Shown one piece after another: positions 1 through 8,797 of a DNA stretch of 64,000 nucleotides (positions are counted from its first letter, which is position 1; every line of letters begins with the position of its first letter). The notes beneath the pieces are model-generated. The model did not search any database and had not been told where the DNA came from. It saw nothing but the letters and a program-made list of their open reading frames with translations. Origin of the DNA: Rheinheimera pleomorphica (GTDB taxonomy: Bacteria > Pseudomonadota > Gammaproteobacteria > Enterobacterales > Alteromonadaceae); NCBI RefSeq assembly GCF_011634895.1, contig NZ_SIRR01000031.1:186001-250000 (forward strand), given 5' to 3'. Made by a program: the position numbers and the translations under genes.

Positions 1-272
1 TGCAGGCGCTGCCAGATGGCATCGACATGTTGCTGGTCTTGCTGGCTAAGCTCGCCGTTGGCAATAGCCTGGTGCAGGGTATCATTAACCTGTTGCACCA
101 CGTCAGCAGCAGAAAACGGCTGTGCCGCCACCTCTAAGGTGCCTACGGCTAAATCAAAGTGGCCGCGCAGATAACCCGAAGCAAACAGCTCATCATCGCT
201 GGCTACCGGCACTAAGGCATCAAATAAATTGGCGGCCGCCTCAATAAACGGCTCTGCTGATACTGCTGTCAT
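1..272 (-). CDS. YfcL family protein, partial (C-terminus outside window)
   Basis: The reverse strand from an ATG at 272 reads MTAVSAEPFIEAAANLFDAL and stays open to the window edge, about 90 codons. The acidic, alanine-rich small protein and its place in a row with aroC and prmB fit YfcL, which in E. coli also sits near aroC. The function of YfcL is not established. The start codon lies one base downstream of the TAA of the kinase-like gene at 274-276, so the two are surely co-transcribed. The end of the gene is not in the window. The family call rests on remembered similarity and context. Confidence 0.7.
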   Translation of the reverse strand, partial: MTAVSAEPFIEAAANLFDALVPVASDDELFASGYLRGHFDLAVGTLEVAAQPFSAADVVQQVNDTLHQAIANGELSQQDQQHVDAIWQRL

Positions 273-273
273 A

Positions 274-1404
274 TTAGATTTCATCCTCGTAGCCCAAACG
301 GTACATCACATAGTCGTTGTAGCCGGTCAGGATATTAATTAAGCCGGTAAGTTGTTGATCAAGTTCAACATCACCGGTGTCGGCCAACAGTGGCCGGCCT
401 TCAAGCTGCTGCAGCTTAGCTTTGCTGGCGATCAGCAGAATATTGTCGCGGCCAATGGCGCGAATAACTGCCGGCGACAGCTGCTGGTTACCCCGGCCAA
501 ATACATGGCCCTGGCCGCCAATTAACGTAATAATCAGTTTGCTCGGATAGCCCTGCACCAGCTTAAGTAGCTGGCTGGCGCTGACATCTTTGCCGATAAG
601 CTCACCGTTTTCGATAACATCAACACCCAGCAAGGTGTTATCCAGGCCAAGCTCTGCCATCACTGCGGCGACGGTAGAGCCAGAGCCCATCACGTAGCGC
701 ACATCGTCTTCAAGCTGGCTTACCACATAAGCTGCTAAATCAGCCAGCACCAGCTCTTCACTCTCGCGCCCGCCCATTTTTACGCTTTGCACATAGCGTA
801 GCTGCGCCGGTATGCGCATTTCGCCGTAGCGGCGCGCTTTAACCACACCCTGACGAAATGCCTGCTCGTCAATGTCCATTACCGGCGCTTCGCTAAGTGA
901 CACCAGTTCACCGGCAATGAGCTTGGCCACCAGCTTACCGGCGGCCTGCGGGGATATGGCATACACGCCAGAGTGAATTTTCACCCCGGCCGGAATACCC
1001 AGCACTGTGGTGCTATCGCCCACCACCGCGCAGATATTGCGAGCAGTGCCATCGCCACCGGCAAACAGCAGCAAATCCACGCCCTGCTCTGCTATTTTTC
1101 GCGCGGCGGCTTCGGTATCGGCAGCGGTTGAAGGCCACTGCGTCGGGCTATACAGTACCTGATAGTTAAGATTAAGCGCCTGACAAAGCTGCCCGCCCAT
1201 ATCGCCGGCTACGGTAAGCACCTCAAACTTGTCAGTTAAAGCAGCAAGCTCGTTAAGTGCTGTGCTGGCGCGGTTCATCGCCTGAGGGGTAGCCCCCAGC
1301 GCTAACGCCTGCTCTGCCTGGCCGTCTGAGCCTTTTAAGCCGACACTGCCACCCAGCCCCGCCAACGGGTTAATAATAAGCCCCAGCCGAAACCGATTCG
1401 CCAT
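274..1404 (-). CDS. ATP-NAD kinase family protein (AcoX-like)
   Basis: A 376-residue protein with the hallmark of the NAD kinase/diacylglycerol kinase fold: a glycine-rich strand-turn NPLAGLGG at residues 12-19 and the nucleotide-binding GGDGT at 116-120. The C-terminal half has glycine-rich turns (GSGST, IGGQGHVFGRGNQQ) seen in the long AcoX-type relatives rather than in the house-keeping NadK, which is shorter (about 290 residues). It may phosphorylate NAD or another small molecule with ATP, but the substrate is not known for this branch. It is probably cytosolic, as no signal peptide or membrane helix is seen. It is placed tightly between an MFS carrier gene and the yfcL-like gene. Confidence 0.8.
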   Translation of the reverse strand: MANRFRLGLIINPLAGLGGSVGLKGSDGQAEQALALGATPQAMNRASTALNELAALTDKFEVLTVAGDMGGQLCQALNLNYQVLYSPTQWPSTAADTEAAARKIAEQGVDLLLFAGGDGTARNICAVVGDSTTVLGIPAGVKIHSGVYAISPQAAGKLVAKLIAGELVSLSEAPVMDIDEQAFRQGVVKARRYGEMRIPAQLRYVQSVKMGGRESEELVLADLAAYVVSQLEDDVRYVMGSGSTVAAVMAELGLDNTLLGVDVIENGELIGKDVSASQLLKLVQGYPSKLIITLIGGQGHVFGRGNQQLSPAVIRAIGRDNILLIASKAKLQQLEGRPLLADTGDVELDQQLTGLINILTGYNDYVMYRLGYEDEI

Positions 1405-1437
1405 ACTGCTATACCTAACGCCGATTAAAAATGGCGG

Positions 1438-2607
1438 CTATTGTAAAGCCTTCGTCTGATGTTGGCTACCGGGCAAACTGACAGCCAACAAGGTTGCCAA
1501 CAGCGCCAGGCCGGCTGCAAGGTGAAATGTCAGGCTGGCACCGGCACCGTCCAGCCACAGTATGCCTGCACCATAGGCGCCAATGGCGCCACCGCCGCCA
1601 AATATAACGCCGGCATACAACGCCTGACCGCGGCTGCGCAGATGTTTGGGGAAAAACTGCTGGATAAACTGCATAGCGCAGCTGTGGGCAATGGCAAAGC
1701 TACCGGCGTGCAACAACATACTGAAACTCAGCCACCATAAGTTATCGGCCTGCTCAGCCAACAACCACCAACGCAATACCGTTACACCATAGCAAATGCC
1801 CAATAATTTAGCGTAACTACGGTTACGCATCAGACTACCGGCAAAATAAAATGCCACAATTTCAGCAGCAATAGCGATGGCGATGAATAGCCCCGTCTGG
1901 CTACCGCTATAACCTAAATCACGGCTGTATAGGGTAAAAAAACCATAAAAAGGCGCAAAGCTCACTTGTAGCAACAATGCCGCCGCCATAAAACGTAGTA
2001 ACACGGAGTTCTTTAACAGCTGGCTAAAGCGCACAGTATCTTCTGTCGTCGCTGTTGTTGAAGCGACTGAGGGCAGCATAAATAGCGTGATTAGCAATAA
2101 CAGTAAAAATAGTAATGCCGATAATGGCAGAAACTCGCTGCCGTAACATTCAAACAACCAACCGCCCAGCATAACCAGTACTATATAACCAACGCTGCCC
2201 GCAGTACGGATACGGCTATAGGCCCGGGTATCATCATTCAGATAGTTTAATGTGGTCAGCTCCAGCTGCGGCAGAATGGCTGTCCAGAAAAAACTAAACA
2301 GGGCAAAACCTGCCAGTAAGGGCCAAAAGCCGATATCTACAAAACTGCTAAACCAGCCCAAAGTCGCCAACACTGCGCCAACTTGCATTACGCGTTGCGG
2401 CCTGGCTGTTTTATCCGCCACCCAGGCCCAGATATTGGGGCCAATTATGCGACTGGCGGTAACAATAGCCAGCAATAAACCAATATCGGCTGAGCTTAAT
2501 CCCCTACCATCCAGAAACAACCCCAGGTAAGGTACAAAAATACCCAGCACACCAAAATAGGTAAAATAAGCCAGCACTAAGGCTGGCCGGGCGGACATAA
2601 CGGTCAT
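1438..2607 (-). CDS. MFS transporter of the HcaT/3-phenylpropionate-carrier type
   Basis: About 389 residues with roughly twelve hydrophobic segments and the MFS_1-like pattern; the N-terminus (YFTYFGVLGIFVPYLGLFL) and the loop WAWVADKTARPQRVM resemble the 3-phenylpropionic acid carrier HcaT and its many relatives of unknown substrate. An inner-membrane secondary carrier is therefore sure, its cargo is not. The reading frame extends upstream to a TTG at 2640, inside aroC. I prefer the ATG at 2607, which begins just after the aroC stop and leaves the first helix intact; ATG 2598 is also possible. It lies directly downstream of aroC on the same strand. Confidence 0.8.
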   Translation of the reverse strand: MTVMSARPALVLAYFTYFGVLGIFVPYLGLFLDGRGLSSADIGLLLAIVTASRIIGPNIWAWVADKTARPQRVMQVGAVLATLGWFSSFVDIGFWPLLAGFALFSFFWTAILPQLELTTLNYLNDDTRAYSRIRTAGSVGYIVLVMLGGWLFECYGSEFLPLSALLFLLLLLITLFMLPSVASTTATTEDTVRFSQLLKNSVLLRFMAAALLLQVSFAPFYGFFTLYSRDLGYSGSQTGLFIAIAIAAEIVAFYFAGSLMRNRSYAKLLGICYGVTVLRWWLLAEQADNLWWLSFSMLLHAGSFAIAHSCAMQFIQQFFPKHLRSRGQALYAGVIFGGGGAIGAYGAGILWLDGAGASLTFHLAAGLALLATLLAVSLPGSQHQTKALQ

Positions 2608-2617
2608 TAACTCTGGT

Positions 2618-3721
2618 TTACTCCCGGCTCTGGCGGGCAATATCCGGTGTACTTACTTTTACGTCGATATTCTGTGCGCGGTGGCGCAGATAGTGATCCA
2701 TCAGTACTATCGCCAGCATAGCTTCTGCTATCGGTACCGCCCGGATACCCACACAAGGGTCGTGCCGGCCTTTTGTTACAATATCAATAACTTCTCCATG
2801 AATGTTGATACTCTTGCCCGGAATGCTAATGCTGGAGGTGGGTTTAAGCGCCATACTTACCAGCAAGTCCTGACCGGAGGAAATGCCGCCCAGTACACCG
2901 CCGGCGTGGTTGGCACTAAAGCCTTGTGGCGTTAACTCGTCACGGTGGCTTGAACCGCGCTGCTCGACCACGGCAAAGCCATCGCCTATTTCTACTGCTT
3001 TCACCGCATTAATACTCATCATGGCATGGGCCACATCGGCATCCAGGCGGTCAAACACCGGCTCGCCCCAGCCGACCGGCATATTGCTGGCCACGACATT
3101 GACTCGGGCGCCGACTGAGTCACCGTCTTTCTTTAGCTGGCGCATATACTCATCTAACGCATCCAGCTTGGACGGATCCGGGCAAAAAAACGGATTGTTA
3201 TGCACTTCATCCCAGCTGACCAAGTCGGCTTTGACCGGGCCAAGCTGAGCTAAATAACCACGAATTTCGATACCGCACTGCTCGCGCAGATACTTTTTCG
3301 CGATGGCACCGGCTGCCACTCTGACCGCCGTTTCCCGCGCCGACGAGCGGCCACCGCCGCGGTAATCGCGGATACCAAACTTATGCCAGTAGGTATAATC
3401 GGCATGGCCCGGGCGGAACTGCTCTTTAATATTGGAGTAATCCTGCGAGCGCTGATCGGTGTTTTCAATCAGTAAACCTATGCTGGCGCCGGTAGTGGTA
3501 TCTTCAAACACGCCGGACAGAATTTTAACCGCATCTTCTTCGCGCCGCGCCGTGGTATAACGTGAGGTGCCGGGCTTACGCCGGTCTAAGTCCAGTTGCA
3601 AATCTTCCGCTGTCAGCGTCATCCCCGGCGGGCAGCCGTCAACGATACCGCCAATGGCCGGCCCATGGCTCTCACCAAAAGTCGTTACTTTAAATAACTG
3701 CCCGATGCTATTACCCGCCAT
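2618..3721 (-). CDS. aroC: Chorismate synthase
   Basis: AroC makes chorismate from 5-enolpyruvylshikimate-3-phosphate, the last step of the shikimate pathway, using reduced FMN in the cytosol. The 367-residue product (E. coli about 361) begins [20 protein letters not shown] with the family signature [18 protein letters not shown]. It carries the arginine-rich motif around residues 55-65 and the [12 protein letters not shown] motif near residue 125. It is followed by the MFS gene and preceded by prmB with nine bases between them, the same prmB-aroC order as in E. coli. Confidence 0.98.
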   Translation of the reverse strand: MAGNSIGQLFKVTTFGESHGPAIGGIVDGCPPGMTLTAEDLQLDLDRRKPGTSRYTTARREEDAVKILSGVFEDTTTGASIGLLIENTDQRSQDYSNIKEQFRPGHADYTYWHKFGIRDYRGGGRSSARETAVRVAAGAIAKKYLREQCGIEIRGYLAQLGPVKADLVSWDEVHNNPFFCPDPSKLDALDEYMRQLKKDGDSVGARVNVVASNMPVGWGEPVFDRLDADVAHAMMSINAVKAVEIGDGFAVVEQRGSSHRDELTPQGFSANHAGGVLGGISSGQDLLVSMALKPTSSISIPGKSINIHGEVIDIVTKGRHDPCVGIRAVPIAEAMLAIVLMDHYLRHRAQNIDVKVSTPDIARQSRE

Positions 3722-3730
3722 AGTGACTCC

Positions 3731-4690
3731 TTAACATATTTCGTCTTTAAACAGATGCTGGCAACGCTCCAGCTCAGCCTTAGTAATGGCAAAGACACCT
3801 AAACCACCATGCGAAAACGTCAGCCAGTCAAAACCAACGTCAGGAAAATCCTGTTGTAGCTGTACCATACTGTTGCCCACCTCACAGACCAGCACACCGC
3901 CGTCGGTTAAATGTGCGGCGGCCTCACGCAGAATGCGCCGTGTCAGTGCCAGACCATCCTCGCCAGATGCCAGGCCTAATTCAGGCTCGTGGCGATATTC
4001 ATCAGGCAAATCAGCCATATCTTCGGCATCGACATAAGGTGGATTGGTAACAATTAAATCGTACCGGGCACCTGCCAGTGCGCCATAGCCGTCAGACAAT
4101 ATTGGAAATACGCGCTGCTCCAGGCCATGTTGCTCAATATTCAGCTGAGCCACTTCCAGTGCATCCGGGCTGATATCCACCGCGTCCACCTGGGCATCTT
4201 CAAACGCATAAGCACAAGCAATAGCAATACAACCCGAGCCGGTGCATAAATCCAGAATATGTTGCGGCTGTCTGCCCTGCAGCTGAGCGCTGAAGTTATC
4301 CGCAATCAGCTCAGCTATCGGTGAGCGTGGTACCAATACCCGCTCATCAATATAAAACGGTAAACCGGCAAAGTACGCCTGATGGGTTAAATAGGCAGCC
4401 GGGATCCGCTGCTCTATCCGCTGTTGCAACAAACCGATAAATTGCTCGCGCTCAGCGCGGATAAGCCGGGTAGCAAATAATTTTTCGTCTGTCAGCGGCG
4501 GCATATGCAGCACAAAGGCAAGCAGGCTGGCAGCTTCATCCCAGGGGTTGTCGGTGCCGTGCCCGAGGTAAATATCGGCCTGATGCATTTTGCTAACGGC
4601 AAAACGCAGCCAGTCATGCACGGTAATAAGTTCAGCAACAGCGTCGCTAATAAGGTGTGGAGTAAACAGCAGTTCGCCAGTATCGGACAT
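3731..4690 (-). CDS. prmB: Ribosomal protein L3 N5-glutamine methyltransferase
   Basis: PrmB methylates a glutamine side chain of ribosomal protein L3 with S-adenosylmethionine. The 319-residue protein has a SAM-binding motif [10 protein letters not shown] at residues 147-156 and the glutamine-methyltransferase signature NPPY at 216-219, with the preceding PRSPIAELI typical of the PrmB/PrmC group. The near neighbours separate it from PrmC: aroC downstream and smrB divergent upstream match the E. coli prmB locus. The divergent gap to smrB is 53 bases, so both promoters are packed there or overlap the genes. Confidence 0.95.
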   Translation of the reverse strand: MSDTGELLFTPHLISDAVAELITVHDWLRFAVSKMHQADIYLGHGTDNPWDEAASLLAFVLHMPPLTDEKLFATRLIRAEREQFIGLLQQRIEQRIPAAYLTHQAYFAGLPFYIDERVLVPRSPIAELIADNFSAQLQGRQPQHILDLCTGSGCIAIACAYAFEDAQVDAVDISPDALEVAQLNIEQHGLEQRVFPILSDGYGALAGARYDLIVTNPPYVDAEDMADLPDEYRHEPELGLASGEDGLALTRRILREAAAHLTDGGVLVCEVGNSMVQLQQDFPDVGFDWLTFSHGGLGVFAITKAELERCQHLFKDEIC

Positions 4691-4743
4691 GATGGATGTA
4701 AGCTCTTTTTGTAATAACCGGTCAGTTTGAGTAGACTTGCGCC

Positions 4744-5286
4744 ATGCAAAAGAAAGTCAGTGTAGCATCCCACGGCATCAGTGCCGAAGACAGCCAGCTG
4801 TTTCGCGAGTCGATAACGGGCGCGCAGCCTATTGCGCAGGACAAGATACCGCCAGTTGCGGCGCCTCGCAAGAAAAAAAGACGTACAGACGTCTCAACAC
4901 AACAGCTTGATGAAAATTTGTTCTGGTTTTCCGATCAGTTCGAAGGCTATATCGCCGAGGGTACTACGCTAAGCTGGGTGCAAAGCGGCGATGATCCGCA
5001 CCTGAGCGGCCGTTTGCGCCGCGGTGAGTTTCAGCCACAAGTCGTACTGGACTTGCATGGCATGACCACTTTGCAGGCCAAAACCGAACTGGCAGGCCTG
5101 CTGGCCTATTGCGAAAAACATCAGTTTAATTGTGCTTGCGTGGTGCATGGCAAAGGCCTTGGCATCCTCGCAAAGAAAGTACCAAACTGGCTGATACAGC
5201 ACCCTAATGTGCGCGCCTTTCATACCGCACCGAAAAGCTGGGGCAAACACGGTGCCTTATTGTTGTTGCTGAAACTGAACGACTAA
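4744..5286 (+). CDS. smrB: Ribosome rescue endonuclease SmrB
   Basis: A 180-residue Smr-domain protein (E. coli SmrB/YfcN is about 183). SmrB cuts mRNA between collided ribosomes so that the stalled ones can be rescued. The N-terminal half is basic (RKKKRRTD). The C-terminal Smr domain holds the two conserved motifs, [11 protein letters not shown] near residue 100 and [11 protein letters not shown] near residue 138, the former being the catalytic DxH motif of active members. It is divergent from prmB, as in E. coli. Its stop codon overlaps that of sixA, which converges on it, and I see no terminator between the two. Confidence 0.95.
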   Translation: MQKKVSVASHGISAEDSQLFRESITGAQPIAQDKIPPVAAPRKKKRRTDVSTQQLDENLFWFSDQFEGYIAEGTTLSWVQSGDDPHLSGRLRRGEFQPQVVLDLHGMTTLQAKTELAGLLAYCEKHQFNCACVVHGKGLGILAKKVPNWLIQHPNVRAFHTAPKSWGKHGALLLLLKLND

Positions 5287-5771
5287 AAACTCAGTAGCGC
5301 CAGCTCCTGCGGTGATAACCGTTCCAGTAAGCGTCCACCCTGCGTTGGCCGGTAATCAATGCAGGCCAGCTGAGCGGTGTTAAACACCGGCGCCTGGCCG
5401 GGTAGCGTAAAGGCCTCTACCAGAAAACTGACCAGCGGCATATGCGACACCAACAACACCCTGGCGTCTGGTTTATCACTTATTCTGGCATCAAAATAAC
5501 TTTTAAATAATGACGCATCGCCATCAGGCACCAGCTCTGGCACAATTTCCAGCTGGCTAAACGGCGCCTGCTTAGCTAACATTAATTCTGCTGTTTGCCG
5601 GGTACGAAGATAGGGGCTTGCCCAAACCCAGTCAAACGCGGCATAGTGTTGCTGTAACCACAGCGCCATCTGGTTCACATCGTGCTGGCCTCTGGCGGTA
5701 AGCTGACGCTGACTGTCCTGCGCGGACATAGGCTCTGCTTCACCGTGACGCATAATAACGAGATTTACCAT
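5283..5771 (-). CDS. sixA: Phosphohistidine phosphatase SixA
   Basis: SixA removes phosphate from histidine residues in phosphorelay proteins, including the nitrogen PTS protein NPr in E. coli. I chose the ATG at 5771, which gives 162 residues, close to the E. coli length of 161, and begins MVNLVIMRHGEAEP with the catalytic RHG at residues 8-10. A second histidine sits in LLVSHMPLVSF. The frame stays open upstream for another 68 codons, but that stretch has no family resemblance. sixA is usually next to fadJ in enterics; here fadJ is about 7 kb away. Confidence 0.93.
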   Translation of the reverse strand: MVNLVIMRHGEAEPMSAQDSQRQLTARGQHDVNQMALWLQQHYAAFDWVWASPYLRTRQTAELMLAKQAPFSQLEIVPELVPDGDASLFKSYFDARISDKPDARVLLVSHMPLVSFLVEAFTLPGQAPVFNTAQLACIDYRPTQGGRLLERLSPQELALLSF

Positions 5772-5925
5772 GTAATTGACACCATACTGCTCTGGGTTTC
5801 GTGTTAACTGATAGTAGGCAGATAACCATACGCCGGGTAAAAATTGTGCGCTATGATAATGAAAGTTAGCGCCAAGAGTAACTGCTAATAACGCATAAGA
5901 CATACGCTGTTTATTACTTATCGCT

Positions 5926-8763
5926 ATGACCATACAGGTGTCAGCCGGACCGGTACCAGCTAAAAAGGTAGCCATTTTGGAAAATAATCAAATTTTGCAA
6001 AGCCCTAACGATCAGAACCAGTATCAGTATCTGACACTGGAAAATGGTTTGGCGGTGTTATTGGTACAACAAGCGGATAGTGAAAAAAGCGCGGCGGCCC
6101 TGACGGTTAATGTTGGCCATTTTGATGATCCACTGGATCGTCAGGGGCTAGCGCATTTTTTAGAGCATATGCTGTTTCTGGGCTCAAAAAACTACCCCAA
6201 TGCCGGGGATTACCAGCAATTTATCAACCATCATGGCGGTAGCCACAATGCCTGGACCGGCACCGAGCACAGTAGTTTTTTCTTTGATATCGACAGCGCA
6301 TTTTTTGCCGAGGCGCTGGCACGCTTCGCCGATATGTTTTGCCAACCGCTGTTTGCCAGCGACTATGTTGATAAAGAGCGCCATGCTATTGAAGCCGAGT
6401 TTTCACTAAAGTTAAAAGACGATAGCCGGCGCATTTATCAGGTGCATAAAGAAACTATCAATCCGGCGCATCCGTTTGCCAAGTTTTCTGTCGGTAATTT
6501 AACCACGCTATCTGACAACCCGCACAGCACACTGCAGCAGGCATTACGGGACTTTTTCGCCCAACAATACAGCGCCAAACGCATGACGCTAACCCTGGTA
6601 TCATCACTGCCGCTGGCACAGCAACGCCAGTACGCCGAGCAGTATTTCCGGCAGCTGAGCGGCCACTTGCCGGCGAAAGCCCCACTGGACGTGCCGCTGT
6701 ATTTAGCCGAGCATCAGGCAATACAGTTAGCTATTCAGCCACATCGTGATACACAAAAGTTGGTCGTCAGCTTTGCCCTGCCCGATATTCAGCGCTGGTA
6801 CCGGCACAAACTGATTAGCTTTATTGCCCATCTACTGGGAGATGAAGGGCCTGGCTCGCTGCTAAGCTACCTGAAACAACAAGAATTGGTCAATCAGCTA
6901 AGTGCCGGCGGCGGTATCGACGGCAGTAACTATAAAGACTTCACTATTGCGTTTGAACTCACCGATGCCGGTCTGCAGCAACGCGACACTATCTTGCAGG
7001 CGTTGTTTAGCACCCTGGCAATGCTAAAAAGTCAACCTCTGCCAGCGACCTTATTTGCCGAGCGGCAAAAACTGCTGCACTGGGCCTATTTGTATCAGGA
7101 GCCCGCTACCGCTTTGCAAACAGCGAACCATTTATCGGTAAGTATGCAGCATTATCCGCTGGCCGATATTATTTTCGGCGACTACCGGATGGAATTGCCC
7201 TCAGAAGCGCTATATCAACAGGTGCTAAGCTATTTCACCCCAGATAATATGCGCCTGATGCTGATTGCGCCGGGGGTCAATGTTGACCGCCAGGCACGCT
7301 GGTACCACACCCCTTACAGTGTATCAGCACTGCCAACGGCCTTATTACAACAGCTTTGTGACGCGGCACCGCTGCCAGATATCTATTTGCCACAGCCAAA
7401 CCCTTATTTACAGGGGGATATCAGCTTGCTGGCGCCCGGCGCACATATGATAAAGCCGTCACAGGTGTATACCGATGACAAGCTGAGCGTCTGGTATAAA
7501 GCGGACACTGAATTTGGCAGCCCCAAAGGCCATATTTTTGTTCAGCTAAGCCTGCCCGCCAGTATCGACAATTGTCAGCACATGGCCGCAACCCGGTTGT
7601 GGGTTGAATTGTTTCAGGACAATATTAACCAGCAGCTCTATGCCGCCACGACCATCGGCCTGATGTACCATATACATGTGCAGCGTCAGGGGATCAGCGT
7701 GCATACTACTGGCCTGGCCACCAATCAGCTGCTGTTGTTGCGCGATATTTTGCAGCAAATGCCGCAACAACAGTTTAGCGAAAGCCGCTTTCATGAGCTT
7801 AAACGTCAGCTAAGCCGGCACTGGCGTAACAGCAGTAAAAATAAGCCGGTAGCCCGCCTGTTTAGCCAGCTGTCAGCCCTGCTGCAGCCACTGAACCCGG
7901 AAATAGACCAACTGGCCGAGGCGCTGGATAACCTGAGTTTTAGTCAGTTTCAGACCTTTCACCAGCGGTTATTACGCGGCGTACATATTGAAAGCCTGCT
8001 GCTGGGCAACTGGACCAGCGAACAGGCAGCGCAACTGACCAGGCAGCTACAGCAATGGCAGTCGCAGTTACACAGTTGCGGAGCGCGGCTGGCCAATACC
8101 ACCTTTAACATGCAAGGCATGGGGCCGGTGTGGTTACAACTGGATGTAGAGCACACTGATCATGCGCTGGTTATTTATCTGCCGGCACAGCAGGCCAGTG
8201 CCGAGCAAATGGCACACTTTATGTTGGCTAACCATGTCTTGTCACCGGAATATTTTCATCAGCTGCGTACCGAGCAACAATTAGGTTACCTGGTGGGAAC
8301 CGGTTATGTGCCTATTAATACGCTGCCGGGTATTGCGTTTTACATTCAATCACCTTCGGCTGATTGCGAAACCCTGTACCAGGCTACGGTGATGTTTTTC
8401 CGCAGTTTTCTGGCTGATACAGAAAATCTGTCGTCAGACGAATTCAACCATGTAAAGCAAGGCTTGCTATCGCAGCTGAATGAGCGTGATAACAGCCTGG
8501 GCGCGCGCGCTAAACGCTTCTGGCTGGCACTGGGGCAGCAGGACCACAGCTTTGCGCTAAACGAGCAGATTATTACAGCGTTACAACACCTGACGCTGGC
8601 CAGCTTTGTCGCCTTTTTGCAGCAGTTGTTGCTACCCAGCTACGATGCCATCTTTCTCGCCACCGATGGTAAGCCAGAGCACAGCCATTTACGCTTTAGC
8701 GACAGTGCCAGCCTGAAGCGGCAATTACAAAATGCTTTTGACACTAAGGCTAAAGTTATATAA
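5926..8763 (+). CDS. M16 family zinc metalloprotease (insulinase/protease III-like)
   Basis: A 945-residue single-chain M16 peptidase. The inverted zinc motif HFLEH is at residues 77-81 and the third ligand Glu158 lies 77 residues after His81, the insulysin spacing. The later RTEQQLGYLVGTGY segment is the conserved R/Y pair of the C-terminal half that binds substrate. Unlike E. coli Ptr (pitrilysin) no signal peptide is seen, so it is probably cytosolic and degrades short peptides. Start: ATG 5926 has no clear ribosome-binding site; an in-frame TTG at 5977 has AAGG eight bases upstream and may be the true start, which would shorten the protein by 17 residues without touching the domain. Confidence 0.9.
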   Translation: MTIQVSAGPVPAKKVAILENNQILQSPNDQNQYQYLTLENGLAVLLVQQADSEKSAAALTVNVGHFDDPLDRQGLAHFLEHMLFLGSKNYPNAGDYQQFINHHGGSHNAWTGTEHSSFFFDIDSAFFAEALARFADMFCQPLFASDYVDKERHAIEAEFSLKLKDDSRRIYQVHKETINPAHPFAKFSVGNLTTLSDNPHSTLQQALRDFFAQQYSAKRMTLTLVSSLPLAQQRQYAEQYFRQLSGHLPAKAPLDVPLYLAEHQAIQLAIQPHRDTQKLVVSFALPDIQRWYRHKLISFIAHLLGDEGPGSLLSYLKQQELVNQLSAGGGIDGSNYKDFTIAFELTDAGLQQRDTILQALFSTLAMLKSQPLPATLFAERQKLLHWAYLYQEPATALQTANHLSVSMQHYPLADIIFGDYRMELPSEALYQQVLSYFTPDNMRLMLIAPGVNVDRQARWYHTPYSVSALPTALLQQLCDAAPLPDIYLPQPNPYLQGDISLLAPGAHMIKPSQVYTDDKLSVWYKADTEFGSPKGHIFVQLSLPASIDNCQHMAATRLWVELFQDNINQQLYAATTIGLMYHIHVQRQGISVHTTGLATNQLLLLRDILQQMPQQQFSESRFHELKRQLSRHWRNSSKNKPVARLFSQLSALLQPLNPEIDQLAEALDNLSFSQFQTFHQRLLRGVHIESLLLGNWTSEQAAQLTRQLQQWQSQLHSCGARLANTTFNMQGMGPVWLQLDVEHTDHALVIYLPAQQASAEQMAHFMLANHVLSPEYFHQLRTEQQLGYLVGTGYVPINTLPGIAFYIQSPSADCETLYQATVMFFRSFLADTENLSSDEFNHVKQGLLSQLNERDNSLGARAKRFWLALGQQDHSFALNEQIITALQHLTLASFVAFLQQLLLPSYDAIFLATDGKPEHSHLRFSDSASLKRQLQNAFDTKAKVI

Positions 8764-8797
8764 CGTGAGCGCTGGTCTTGTTAACCAGCTGCCATAA

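Noticed and set aside
5772-5975. N-terminal extension of sixA by 68 codons
   Set aside because: The extension shows no SixA similarity, and the ATG at 5771 gives the normal family length.
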